From Nostoc spongiaeforme FACHB-130 (GTDB taxonomy: Bacteria > Cyanobacteriota > Cyanobacteriia > Cyanobacteriales > Nostocaceae): a stretch of DNA of 64,000 bases. The position numbers and the translations under genes were made by a program. The stretch is taken from the NCBI RefSeq assembly GCF_014698475.1, contig NZ_JACJTB010000003.1:280576-344575 (forward strand), read 5' to 3'. The notes beneath the pieces were generated by a model. It saw only the letters and a program-made list of their open reading frames with translations, had not been told where the DNA came from and did not search any database. Numbering within the stretch: the stretch's first letter is position 1; the number at the start of each line of letters is the position of its first letter. Shown here piece by piece: positions 44,484 to 53,852 of the stretch.

Positions 44484-44555
44484 GGGTCGCTAACTCAACG
44501 GTAGAGTACTCGGCTTTTAACCGATTAGTTCCGGGTTCGAATCCCGGGCGACCCA
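44484..44555 (+). tRNA. tRNA-Lys (anticodon TTT)
   Basis: 72 bases. The acceptor stem GGGTCGC pairs with GCGACCC, discriminator A. The D-arm region (CTAACTCAACGGTAGAGTA) is followed by an anticodon loop CTTTTAA with TTT at the centre (Lys UUU). The T-arm is CCGGG-TTCGAAT-CCCGG. The encoded 3' end is followed by A then TATAA, so CCA is not encoded. The anticodon stem has one mismatch at its base. The arms fit together well. Confidence 0.95.
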
Positions 44556-44731
44556 TATAAAGTCAAAATCGCAGCTATAGGATTAAGCCTAAATAGAAAA
44601 GGTTTGATAATGCCGATCATTGCACGTCATTGATAAATTCACCAGCATACATTCACAGCCACATTACGCCAATGGGAAAAACTGGGATTAGGTGGTTTGT
44701 GGACAGCACCTGGATGTGGAGGAGGGGATAT

Positions 44732-46834
44732 TCAATTGGAATTAGGTATTGTGGGAACGATGATGGGTTTTGATTTATCTTTGTGTAGTTGATTCTCGGC
44801 TTGGTTGCGTGCAGTTATCGCCTCTTGATAATCTGGCTTATATTTAATAGCTTGATTATAAGATGCGATCGCCTCTTGATGGCGGTTTAAATTGAGTAAG
44901 GCATTGCCTCGGCTATACCAAGTTTCGTAATGTTTTGGGTTGTAGCGTAATGCTCGATTATAAGCTGCGATCGCTTCTGCATATTTCTGCAAATTGTATT
45001 GAGAATTACCCAAGCTATACCACAGTTGATCATCGTTGCGTTTAATGCTGGCGGCTTTATTATAAGCTGCGATCGCTTCTGTATAGCGTTGCAGTTGATG
45101 TTTTGACCACCCAATGTTGTACCATGCTTGGTAATTATCTGCATCATTTTTGATGACTTGGTTAAATGATTCTACGGCTTCTGCATAGCGACGTAAGGTA
45201 ATCAAGACATTACCTCTTGATAACCAAGCTGGATAATAACTCGGCTGATATTGTACCGTTTTATCATAAGCTGTAAAAGCATCTTCGTAGCGGTTTAAAT
45301 TTACTAAAGCATTGCCGCGATTATACCAAGCTTGGTAATAATCAGATTTGATTTCTAGGGCTTGATCATAAGCTGCGATCGCTTCTTCGTAATTTTTTAA
45401 ATTTTGCCATGCCAAGCCTTTACTATACCAAGCTTCCACATAGTCTGTTTTTAAATCTATGGCTTTATTGTAAGCTTTAATTGCATTATCATATTGCTTT
45501 AACTCGCTAAACACTTCACCCTTAGCATTCCAAACTTCTGGATAATCATCATGGAGTTGTAAAGCTTTATCAAAAGCTGCGATCGCTTCTGGATAACGTT
45601 GTAATTTTTGTAATGTCAAACCTCGTCCACTCCAAGCATCTACATAATCTGGCTGAATTTGAATTGCTTTTTCATAAGCTGTTAAAGCTGCATCATATTG
45701 TTTTAATTTAAATAATGTTTTACCTTGTCCATTCCAGCCTTGAGCATAATCAGGTTTAATATCTACTGCTTGTTTATAGACAGATAAAGCATCTTGATAG
45801 CGTTGCAATTCAAATAGTGTATTTCCTTGTTTGGATAATTCTACAGCATTATTAGCATTAATTCTATTAACCACAAATAAAGCGGATATTCCAGTGATAG
45901 TTAAAAGAAAAATCGCCCACACTAACTTGATAAATAAATTTTTACTATGCTTTTTCAGATTGAGATTTTTTTGCAAAATTCCCGGAGATATATTGATGGT
46001 TTGCTTTTCAGGCTGAACGAGATTTTTTAAAGCTGCTAATGCTACTGTTGCTGAAGCATAACGTTGCCGAAAATCGTAACAAACCATTTTATTGATAAAT
46101 TTGGCAAAATCTGGCGAAACCTGCACTTTATTTTCCCAGATAATTTCATTTGTCTCAGCATCTTTTTCTAACTCTTCAGCAGGTATTCCCGTCAAAGCTT
46201 GAATAGCAATTACACCCACTGCATAGATATCACTACTAAATTTTGGTGTACCTTGGGCTTGTTCGCTAGGAAAATAACCAGGAGTACCAATAGCAACAGT
46301 AACTTTTGTTTGTCCTTCGGGCGTTACTACCTGGGTTGTAATTTGTTTGACTGCCCCAAAATCAATTAAAATTAATCTGCTATCAGAGTCACGCCGGAGT
46401 AAATTATGGGGATTAATATCACGATGAATGACATTTTGTTGATGAACAAATTCTAAGATTTCGAGTATTTCTTGTAAGAGTAAGATAACTTGGTCTTGAC
46501 TCAGAGTTTTTCTAGCAACTAACTCTTTACTTAAATCATGACCGGGGATAAATTCTTGGACAAGATAAAATTCAGCATTTTCTTCAAAATAAGCTAACAA
46601 TTGGGGAATGCGATCGTGTGTGCCTAATTTATAAAGAACTTGTGCTTCTGTATCAAATAACCGCCTAGCTATCTCTAAGGTAGCTGCATTGCTAACTTGG
46701 GGTTTGAGTTGCTTAACAACACATTGCGGTGAACCTGGGAGTTGAGTATCACAAGCTACAAAGGTTTCACCAAATCCCCCACCTCCCAAATAGCTAATAA
46801 TTTGGTATCTTCCCACAAGTGTGTTTCCCAACAT
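44732..46834 (-). CDS. Ser/Thr protein kinase with C-terminal TPR repeats
   Basis: 700 residues. The kinase domain (about 1-270) has the glycine loop YLGGGGFGETF, lysine in CVVKQL, and a catalytic loop that reads HRDINPHNLL (His137-Asn144), so the usual Lys (HRDIKPxN) is Asn141. It continues with LILIDFGAVKQI (Asp-Phe-Gly) and GTPGYFPSEQAQG. A membrane helix (about 305-327) is followed by about ten TPR repeats (about 330-690) of the A-x-x-x-Y-x-x-A-[IL] type. Substitution of the catalytic-loop Lys may lower activity, although the Asp, Asn and DFG needed for catalysis are present. TPRs would mediate protein contacts. Its target is unknown. Confidence 0.9.
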   Translation of the reverse strand: MLGNTLVGRYQIISYLGGGGFGETFVACDTQLPGSPQCVVKQLKPQVSNAATLEIARRLFDTEAQVLYKLGTHDRIPQLLAYFEENAEFYLVQEFIPGHDLSKELVARKTLSQDQVILLLQEILEILEFVHQQNVIHRDINPHNLLRRDSDSRLILIDFGAVKQITTQVVTPEGQTKVTVAIGTPGYFPSEQAQGTPKFSSDIYAVGVIAIQALTGIPAEELEKDAETNEIIWENKVQVSPDFAKFINKMVCYDFRQRYASATVALAALKNLVQPEKQTINISPGILQKNLNLKKHSKNLFIKLVWAIFLLTITGISALFVVNRINANNAVELSKQGNTLFELQRYQDALSVYKQAVDIKPDYAQGWNGQGKTLFKLKQYDAALTAYEKAIQIQPDYVDAWSGRGLTLQKLQRYPEAIAAFDKALQLHDDYPEVWNAKGEVFSELKQYDNAIKAYNKAIDLKTDYVEAWYSKGLAWQNLKNYEEAIAAYDQALEIKSDYYQAWYNRGNALVNLNRYEDAFTAYDKTVQYQPSYYPAWLSRGNVLITLRRYAEAVESFNQVIKNDADNYQAWYNIGWSKHQLQRYTEAIAAYNKAASIKRNDDQLWYSLGNSQYNLQKYAEAIAAYNRALRYNPKHYETWYSRGNALLNLNRHQEAIASYNQAIKYKPDYQEAITARNQAENQLHKDKSKPIIVPTIPNSN

Positions 46835-47423
46835 TTTGTTTGCCTAGCTAAATGCAACACAGTCTGATTCCAATATTGCCACAGGGAAAAGTATGAAGTG
46901 TGAAGTATGAAATTTTGACAAATGACTATTGACTAATTTTCATGATTCCTATTAGCGATATTGTCTGTATGGCGAGGAATATTCCTATCTTAGTTTGGGA
47001 ACAGCGATGAGAACTAATACCAAATCGATATGAGGAAGAATATAATTAGCCTGCTAATACCAATTTAATATGAAGCTGTACCTATAACCCCTGTAGAGAT
47101 TTTGTATACAACGTCTCTACAACAACTGATAAATTGCATCTTCATCAAGAAATGGTATAAGGTGGTCACTGAGCTTGTGGGAGTGCAGGCTTTGTTTGTA
47201 TAGCCCTAGACTTCCAGTCTGATGGGTTTATTAAATATATTTTGTGCAGAATTTGGGTGTAATTTCAGCCCAAATAACAGCAGCAATTACTATATATCTT
47301 ACGGCTGAATAGTTTATGTACCCAGTGAGAGATTGCATTTTTGCCCAAAAAAATCCATACTCATTCCAACGATAGGGTCTCTGCCGTTTCAACTGAGATT
47401 GTTTATTGCAAGTGGTTTTCAAC
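46835..47423. other. Gene-free divergent region
   Basis: Between the TPR kinase and the hybrid histidine kinase. Near the kinase it has short repeats (AAAGTATGAAGTGTGAAGTA, about 46890-46909) and then 'TTTTGACAAATGAC'. Around 47030-47165 there are two 'ATACCAA(A)T-(C)-ATATGA' units. A T-rich stretch precedes the histidine kinase. No promoter can be named with confidence. Confidence 0.4.
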
Positions 47424-49991
47424 ATGCCAGACCATGATCAAGATGAATTAGTAGCTTTACGGCAGCGTGTTGCAGAGTTAGAAGAATTAGAAATTAAATA
47501 TCAATGTCAGCAAGTTGCATTAGAGGCGCAATTAACTGAATTACAGACAAAACTGACAGCAAAAAGTCTCAATTCTCATCAGGTAGACATAGCATTGACG
47601 CTGCAACAACTCCAACAAGAAAAAGCAGAACGACAACAAATTGAAATCGCTTTGCAAGAAAGCGAACAACTCTTGAGACTGGCTATTGATGCTGCTTGGA
47701 TGGGTTTTTGGGACTGGAATATTTTGGCTGATAAATTAATTTGGTCAGAAAGTCATGAACTGCTGTTTGGTTTAACTCCAGGTAGCTTTGAAAATACTTA
47801 CGCGGCTTTTTTAGCTTGTGTGCATCCTGAAGATAGACAATCTGTCACAACAAATATTACCACTGCTTTAGCCAATAAAACTGACTATAAAGACGAATTT
47901 CGGATTATTTGGCCTGACCAAAGTTTGCATTGGATTTCTTCTCAGGGAAAATTTTACTATAACGAACAAGGACAGGCGACGCGGATGTTTGGCGTATGTC
48001 TGGATATTACTGGGCGGAAGCAGACAGAAGAAAACACCCGTCAATTAACTAGTCAAGTCCAAGAACAAGCCAATCTGTTAAATGCTATCCTTGCTACCTC
48101 TGTAGATCATATTTATATATTCGATCGCGCTGGTTGCCATCAATATATTAGTCACGGTGGTGCGGCTATCTTAGGTTTCCAACCGCAGGAAGTTGTGGGT
48201 AAAACGTTGCGAGACTTGAATTTACCCCATGATTTTGTTGAACAGGTGGAAATTCAGCAACAAGCGGTGATGGTTTCTGGGGAACCCATTAAAGATGAAT
48301 GTCAATTACTGACAATTGAAGGATTGCGTGACTACGAATATATTCTCACGCCCCTACGCAATCACACCCAAAGCATTGAAGGTGTAATTGTCGTTTCCCG
48401 TGATATTACAGCCCATAAGAAAGTAGAACAGTCATTACGGGAAAGTGAAGCTCGATTTCGCCGCTTGTTTGAGTCTAACTTGCTTGGGGTGGCTTTTTGG
48501 AACATGGAGGGTTTCATTACTGATGCTAATGATGCTTATTTACAGTTAGTTGGTTATACCCGTGATGAGTTTGCGGTTGTCGGGAAAATTGACTGGCGAG
48601 AATTTACACCACTAGAATATCAAGATTTAGACGATCGCGCCCTGGCAGATGTGCAAGTTAGCGGAGTTTCGCAGATTTATGAAAAAGAATATGTCCAACG
48701 CAACGGTAAGCGGGTGGCGGTGGTTTTAGGAATAGCGTTATTAGCTGACTGTCAAGATAGGGGTGTGGCTTTTGTTTTAGATATTAGCGATCGCAAACGC
48801 GCCGAACAAGAACGCGATCGACTTTTGCAAACCGAACGCATCGCCCGTCAAGAAGCAGAAATCGCCAACCGCATCAAAGATGAATTTCTCGCCGTTCTCT
48901 CCCATGAATTGCGAACGCCACTCAACCCGATTTTAGGTTGGGCGAAATTGCTGCGAAATCGTACATTTGATGAAAAAACTACAAAACAAGCCTTAGAAAC
49001 AATTGAACGCAACGCCAAATTACAAACCCAGTTAATCGAAGATTTATTAGATGTTTCGCGCATCCTCCAAGGGAAATTAAGCTTAAATGTCTGTCCTGTT
49101 AGTTTGGTGATGGTTGTGCAAGCAGCCTTAGAAACAGTACGCTTGGCAGCAGAAGCCAAATCGATTCAAATTCGCACCATATTTGATCCCAATATCGGGC
49201 AAGTTATGGGTGATGCTAATCGCTTACAACAAGTGATGTGGAATTTACTTTCCAACGCTGTAAAATTTACCCCAAATGCTGGACAGGTAGAAATTCAAGT
49301 TAAAGAAATTGATAATCAAGCACAAATACAAGTCAGTGATACAGGTAAAGGTATTTCACCAGAATTTTTGCCTTATGTGTTTGATTACTTTCGTCAAGCG
49401 GATGGGACGACAACGCGCAAATTTGGCGGCTTGGGTTTGGGACTGGCGATTGTCCGTCAAGTGGTAGAAATGCACGGCGGTACAGTCAAAGCAGACAGTC
49501 CCGGTGAAGGGTTGGGTGCTACCTTTACAGTGAGGATACCTTTGATTGTGATTAACGAACCAGTCAGAAGACAAGAAAATGAATCTTTAGCAGGTGAATC
49601 TGAGTTTGGGAATCTTTCTGGTATCAAAGTTTTAATGGTGGATGACGAACCAGATATCCGCGACTTAATCACATTTATTTTGCATGATTATGGTGTGGCT
49701 GTTACCGCCGTCACATCCGCCGCCGCCGCCCTTGCTGAAATTTCGCAGTCAGTACCAGATATTTTAATTAGTGATATTGGAATGCCCGAAGTAGATGGTT
49801 ATATGCTAATTCGCCAAGTACGCCAGCTTACACCCCAGCAAGGTGGAAATGTCCCTGCGATCGCCCTCACAGCCTACGCTGGCGAAATCAACCAACAGCA
49901 AGCACTCACAGCCGGCTTCCAATTACACGTACCCAAACCAGTAGATCCCGACGCATTAGTAAAAGCGATCGCTAGTTTGCTTAAGTGCTGA
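47424..49991 (+). CDS. Hybrid PAS sensor histidine kinase with C-terminal receiver
   Basis: About 855 residues from the ATG at 47424; a TTG six codons earlier is less likely. An N-terminal coiled coil (about 5-85) is followed by three PAS domains (about 85-205, 210-330 and 335-455), the first two ending in PAC-like ITGRK and ITAHK. HisKA follows (about 485-550, phospho-His in SHELRTPLNP), then HATPase_c (about 595-705, NAVKFTPNAG, DTGKGIS, GLGLGLAIV) and a receiver (about 735-850, MVDDEP, phospho-Asp in ISDIGMPEVDG). A cytoplasmic, multi-sensor phosphorelay protein without visible membrane segments. The signal sensed is not predictable. The stop codon lies at the edge of a repeat (AAGTGCTGAGTGGGGAGTG). 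Confidence 0.9.
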   Translation: MPDHDQDELVALRQRVAELEELEIKYQCQQVALEAQLTELQTKLTAKSLNSHQVDIALTLQQLQQEKAERQQIEIALQESEQLLRLAIDAAWMGFWDWNILADKLIWSESHELLFGLTPGSFENTYAAFLACVHPEDRQSVTTNITTALANKTDYKDEFRIIWPDQSLHWISSQGKFYYNEQGQATRMFGVCLDITGRKQTEENTRQLTSQVQEQANLLNAILATSVDHIYIFDRAGCHQYISHGGAAILGFQPQEVVGKTLRDLNLPHDFVEQVEIQQQAVMVSGEPIKDECQLLTIEGLRDYEYILTPLRNHTQSIEGVIVVSRDITAHKKVEQSLRESEARFRRLFESNLLGVAFWNMEGFITDANDAYLQLVGYTRDEFAVVGKIDWREFTPLEYQDLDDRALADVQVSGVSQIYEKEYVQRNGKRVAVVLGIALLADCQDRGVAFVLDISDRKRAEQERDRLLQTERIARQEAEIANRIKDEFLAVLSHELRTPLNPILGWAKLLRNRTFDEKTTKQALETIERNAKLQTQLIEDLLDVSRILQGKLSLNVCPVSLVMVVQAALETVRLAAEAKSIQIRTIFDPNIGQVMGDANRLQQVMWNLLSNAVKFTPNAGQVEIQVKEIDNQAQIQVSDTGKGISPEFLPYVFDYFRQADGTTTRKFGGLGLGLAIVRQVVEMHGGTVKADSPGEGLGATFTVRIPLIVINEPVRRQENESLAGESEFGNLSGIKVLMVDDEPDIRDLITFILHDYGVAVTAVTSAAAALAEISQSVPDILISDIGMPEVDGYMLIRQVRQLTPQQGGNVPAIALTAYAGEINQQQALTAGFQLHVPKPVDPDALVKAIASLLKC

Positions 49992-50062
49992 GTGGGGAGT
50001 GTGGACAGTTTGGGGAGAGAGGGGGGAAAGATTTCTTCACCATCCTCCCAAACCTCCCACAC
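49990..50062. repeat. Purine/pyrimidine hairpin repeat, short copy
   Basis: A G-rich left part (GTGGGGAGTGTGGAC, GTTTGGGGAGAGAGG) and a C-rich right part (CATCCTCCCAAACCTCCCAC) are complementary around the centre GGGAAAGATTTCTTCACC. The centre is shared almost exactly with the large element at 63640-63887. It starts at the stop codon of the hybrid histidine kinase. Confidence 0.7.
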
Positions 50063-50111
50063 CCCTTGATTTCTCTCTTGTGAGAAATCCAGCTAAACCT
50101 AGTTTCCCTCC

Positions 50112-50146
50112 TCTCCCTTGTCTCCCTTGTCTCCCTTGTCTCCCTT
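50112..50146. repeat. TCTCCCTTG tandem repeat
   Basis: Nearly four copies of the nine-base unit TCTCCCTTG in a row, continuing into 'CTCCCCCTTCTCCCC'. This pyrimidine-rich tract lies in the 796-base gene-free gap between the hybrid histidine kinase and the PEP-CTERM gene. The rest of the gap (50147-50787) is AT-rich and probably holds a long leader or promoter for the PEP-CTERM gene; I see no gene in it. Confidence 0.6.
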
Positions 50147-50787
50147 CTCCCCCTTCTCCCCTCTAGCCCCTAAACCTTTTCATTGTAAACTTTCCACTAA
50201 GTAAAAATTACGTAAGTACTGTGGCATCTTCGGATATCAGTATTGATAAATCCTTACGTAATCAAATATAGAGAGAATTTTCACTGAGATAGTACGGAAA
50301 TAGGAATTTAATCTTTTCGTAAAATAACCAGATTTTTATTGCCGTTTTTTTTTTCTACTGACAGTATGGAAATATGCAAAGGCAACGATGACAATCGAGC
50401 TTTAAGGAACTAGGGAGTTAATTAGAGATGTAAGGCAGCAAGCTAAATTAGTGTGCTTCTTTAATTGAGCAAGTGCGTAGCTAAAAAGCATTTCTGACAT
50501 TGCAAGAGCTATATAACCTCATAATTTCGACTTCTGCTAATTTGCGTAAATATCGCTTTCAAAGCGCGTTTTGTGCTGCTTCGATATGATGTAAATCAGT
50601 AGGAAATCACTTAAAAGAAACTACTGAGGTTATCAAGCTGATTGATATATAAGCTGCCCTTAATGCAATAGCTTGATGTCTACTTCATGAACTGCTAGAA
50701 ATTTCTTTCTAGTGCAGAAGTAATTTGGCAAAAAGTTTATTTGCGCTCCCCCATTTTATGAAACCTACTTTTGGAGAAACTCAACTC

Positions 50788-51417
50788 ATGCTGACACAAT
50801 CTTACAAAAAATTATCTCAAGCTACTGCTGGTATTGCCCTTGGTGCTGCAATGTTAGCGACTGTGGTTAATGCTCCTGCACAAGCTGTAACTTTAAAAAC
50901 ATTTAATATTTCTGGAGAATTCGCGCCTCAAGCTATTTCTGGTTCCACTGGAGTAGCTGTAGATTTACAAAATGGTTCTTTTTTTGGAACTTATACAGTA
51001 GATATAGACCAACTACCCACTGCTACAAGCATCTCTTTGAATGATTGGTCTATCGTTCTCAAAGATGCTTCTAACAATATTTTGAGAACATTTTCTAGCA
51101 GCTTGCTGGGACATACTGGTCAAATAATGCAAAATAATTTGCTATTTAGTAACAACATAGGTACAAGCGAAGGTGAAGTCACAGAAAGTTTTGGATTAAA
51201 ATTTCCTTCTGGTTTTACAGGCTTACCTATGGCTGTTGCATCTAGTGGAAGATTTAGTAGTGTCATAGACATCAACGATAATTTAACTGCTGGAAGAATA
51301 GGAATAACATCTGCAACTGTTGTACCAGTTCCAGAACCTGTTTCTACTGCTGGTGTTGCTGTGGCTGGTGTTGTGGGTTTATGGATGAAGCGTAAGCAAA
51401 AAGCAACCATAGCATAG
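50788..51417 (+). CDS. PEP-CTERM sorting-domain protein
   Basis: 209 residues from the ATG at 50788, chosen because GGAG lies about 11 bases before it and the signal peptide then starts properly; frames from 50725 or 50758 are longer alternatives. The signal peptide (about 1-33, AGIALGAAMLATVVNAPAQA) leads to a secreted beta-rich domain. The C-terminal sorting signal is VPEP, then STAGVAVAGVVGLWMKRKQK, a membrane helix and basic tail. PEP-CTERM proteins are exported and processed by exosortase, often linked to extracellular polysaccharide. No exosortase gene is in the window. The mature domain is unrecognised. Confidence 0.85.
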   Translation: MLTQSYKKLSQATAGIALGAAMLATVVNAPAQAVTLKTFNISGEFAPQAISGSTGVAVDLQNGSFFGTYTVDIDQLPTATSISLNDWSIVLKDASNNILRTFSSSLLGHTGQIMQNNLLFSNNIGTSEGEVTESFGLKFPSGFTGLPMAVASSGRFSSVIDINDNLTAGRIGITSATVVPVPEPVSTAGVAVAGVVGLWMKRKQKATIA

Positions 51418-51899
51418 TTGCATTCCTGAAAGACGGGGATAATTCATAAACTGGATTAGCTTGATTGCAGAGTTCTTTTTTACGCAAATACGCACTGGGG
51501 TTCCTTCTCTCCTCGCAAAGGAACCCTTTTCTTTGAGCTATTCCAATCTTCCTTGTCCCTCAATATACAAGGTTGGGTGGAGGAACGAAACCCAACATTC
51601 ACGCATACTTTGTTGGGTTACGCTATCGCTACACCCAACCTACTATTCTCTTAACTAAACCGTATCGCCTTCTAAAATAATGCTTAAGTTCCCTCTGAAA
51701 ATATTGCCAGTAAAAACACGCATTGATGGCTCTTTTTACGATATTATGATAAATACTTGGTTAATTTTGATTTATATGTAGTGCATACAGCAAAAAAAAC
51801 TAATTTTGTGGATAAAAATACGTAAAAATTAATAAGCCAGGACAACCTTCAGTAAAGCTCAGGTAATTATTTTGCAGGACATCCGGAAACAATCAGGAG
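51418..51899. other. Gap before the kinase gene, with an inverted repeat at 51570-51641
   Basis: AGGTTGGGT (51570) pairs with ACCCAACCT (ending 51641), and internal 'AACCCAACA' and 'TGTTGGGTT' pair too, giving nested hairpin arms around ATTCACGCATACTT. This 'GTTGGGTTACGCTATCGCTA' sequence is a familiar cyanobacterial repeat. The segment 51461-51545 has a GGTTCC/GGAACC pair (AAGGAACCCTTTTCTTTGAG), which may be the terminator of the PEP-CTERM gene. The last 250 bases are AT-rich, and I see nothing in them. Confidence 0.55.
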
Positions 51900-53702
51900 A
51901 TGTCTGAAAAGTTATATGCGGACTTACTAAGTAACCAGCTTATGAGCCACTACATGATCGGTAAAGTACTACAATCGCGGTACCAAATCGTTGAAAGTTT
52001 GGGTGCAGGTGTATTTGGGCAGACATATACTGCTATTGACATTGAATACCCAGAAAACCCTAAATACGTCGTGAAGCAGTTGAAAACTCACAATTGCCAA
52101 GCCAGCTATTTAGAAACGTTAAGGTTACATTTTCTGACGGAAACAGAAACTCTCAAGCGTCTGGGTAGCCATCCCCAAATTCCAGAACTCATCGCTTGCT
52201 TTGAAGAACATGAGCGACTGTATTTGGTACAGGAGTTTGTGGAAGGACATGATTTAACAGCCGAACTACCAATCAATCAACTGTGGGGATGTTTGTGGGG
52301 TGAAAGTGAAGTTGTGGAATTTTTAGAGGATGTTTTACAAATTTTAGAATTTGTGCATTCTCAAGGTGTGATTCATTGTGATCTCAAACCAGAAAATTTA
52401 ATTAGACGCTGTATTGATGGCAAGTTGGTTTTAATTGACTTTGGTTCTATCCAATCGGTGAAGTTTTCTTTAGACACAGAATTGCCTATTGATTGGATTC
52501 CTGTGACATCCTTGGGTTACATTCCACCAGAGCAATTTATTGGTCAAACAAGACCCAATAGTGATATTTATGCTTTGGGGATGATTGCTATTCAGGCGCT
52601 GACAGGTTTAGAACCGTTACAGTTTAAAGTTGATCCTCAAACGAATGAGATTATTTGGCGTTTACCAGATACTCCTGTGAGTGATTATTTAGCTGCTATT
52701 CTCAGCCAAATGATCCGCTATGATTTTCAAGAACGCTTTCAGTCGGTGGGGGAAGTATTGCGTATCCTCAAACAAATGCGCCGCGAAATTCAGCCATCTC
52801 AAGTTTTACCAATATCAGATTATGAACCGTCAGAACTGGTAAGGACGAGTGATGAGACTCAGCAAAATTTCACCATCGATAAATTAGCACCCCTGATGAC
52901 AGGGATGAAAATTGGACTAGCGGCTAATTCTGTGTTGATGGGATTTGGTGTTTATTCTTTACTGAATAATTCACCTGCATATTCAGAAAGCGAAACTTTA
53001 TATAAAGCGACGGAAAACTATCAGGCTGGAGACTTACAAGGTGCGATCGCTCTGGCTAAGTCCATTCCATCTTATAGTAATGTTTATCCAGAAGTACAAG
53101 CGACTATTGACGTTTGGCAACAACAATGGCTGCAAGCGGCGGAACAATATTTATTAGCCGAACAAGCCTTGAATGAGGGTAGATGGTCTGATGTTTTTAA
53201 AACAGCTAATCTAGTTCCTGATATTTTATATTGGCAATCCAAGACACAACTACTCGTACAGAAAGCCAGAGTTAATCTCGAAAGCCAAAGCCAAAGTTTA
53301 CTAGCGAAAGCTTATGCAAAGGCGGAAGCACGAGATTTTTCCAGCGCCTTAGAATATCTGCGCCAAATTCCCCAAGAAAGTTCGGCTGGGGCGATCGTGC
53401 AGAGAAAATTGACCGAGTATAATCACAAACGACAGATTAGAGCCGCTTACTTTTTACAAAATGCTTATAAAAAAGCAGCTTTTGGTGACTTTGATAGTGC
53501 GGTTAAGTTTCTGCGCCAAATTCCCAAAAACACAAAAGTATATGCTCAAGCTCAAGCTAAATTGCAAGAATACACTCAAAAGCAACGTTGGCAAACTCGC
53601 ACTCAAGAATTAGCATTTGATGTAGGTTCACCTAAAAAAAATACCAATAAACTGATCAATTCTCATTTCGACTATCAACTACAAGAAGTAAATATTCGCT
53701 AG
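51900..53702 (+). CDS. Ser/Thr protein kinase with helical C-terminal region
   Basis: 600 residues. The first ATG (51900) is only one base from a GGAG, so the true start may be a later ATG, such as MSHYMIGKVLQSRYQIVESL or MIGKVL. The kinase domain (about 18-300) has the glycine loop SLGAGVFGQTYTA, VVKQLKT and an active-type loop HCDLKPENLI (His159-Asn166; the Arg of HRD is Cys160, so activation-loop control may be unusual), then LIDFGSI. A short hydrophobic stretch (about 335-355) is followed by a tandem TPR-like helical repeat region (about 370-575) with 'A-x-[DE]-F-[DS]-x-A-x-x-[FY]-L-R-Q-I-P' units. The target is unknown. Confidence 0.88.
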   Translation: MSEKLYADLLSNQLMSHYMIGKVLQSRYQIVESLGAGVFGQTYTAIDIEYPENPKYVVKQLKTHNCQASYLETLRLHFLTETETLKRLGSHPQIPELIACFEEHERLYLVQEFVEGHDLTAELPINQLWGCLWGESEVVEFLEDVLQILEFVHSQGVIHCDLKPENLIRRCIDGKLVLIDFGSIQSVKFSLDTELPIDWIPVTSLGYIPPEQFIGQTRPNSDIYALGMIAIQALTGLEPLQFKVDPQTNEIIWRLPDTPVSDYLAAILSQMIRYDFQERFQSVGEVLRILKQMRREIQPSQVLPISDYEPSELVRTSDETQQNFTIDKLAPLMTGMKIGLAANSVLMGFGVYSLLNNSPAYSESETLYKATENYQAGDLQGAIALAKSIPSYSNVYPEVQATIDVWQQQWLQAAEQYLLAEQALNEGRWSDVFKTANLVPDILYWQSKTQLLVQKARVNLESQSQSLLAKAYAKAEARDFSSALEYLRQIPQESSAGAIVQRKLTEYNHKRQIRAAYFLQNAYKKAAFGDFDSAVKFLRQIPKNTKVYAQAQAKLQEYTQKQRWQTRTQELAFDVGSPKKNTNKLINSHFDYQLQEVNIR

Positions 53703-53852
53703 TAGAACAAGGCAAAAGGTAAAAGTAAAAAGGCAAAAGTAAAAAGTAAAAAGGCAAAACTATTTCTCCCCCTGCCCCCTGCCCCCTGCCCCCTGCGGTT
53801 TTTATGATTGATACTATCCCCCCTTGTCCACCTTGTCCACCTTGTCTTGCTT
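53703..53852. repeat. Repeat-filled gap
   Basis: 'AAAAGGTAAAAGTAAAAAGG' on the left, then 'CCCCCTGCCCCCTGCCCCCT' (about 53770-53790) and 'TTGTCCACCTTGTCCACCTT' (about 53824-53843). These short direct repeats fill the gap between the kinase and the convergent DUF2156 gene. They probably do not encode anything; possible terminator function. Confidence 0.6.
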
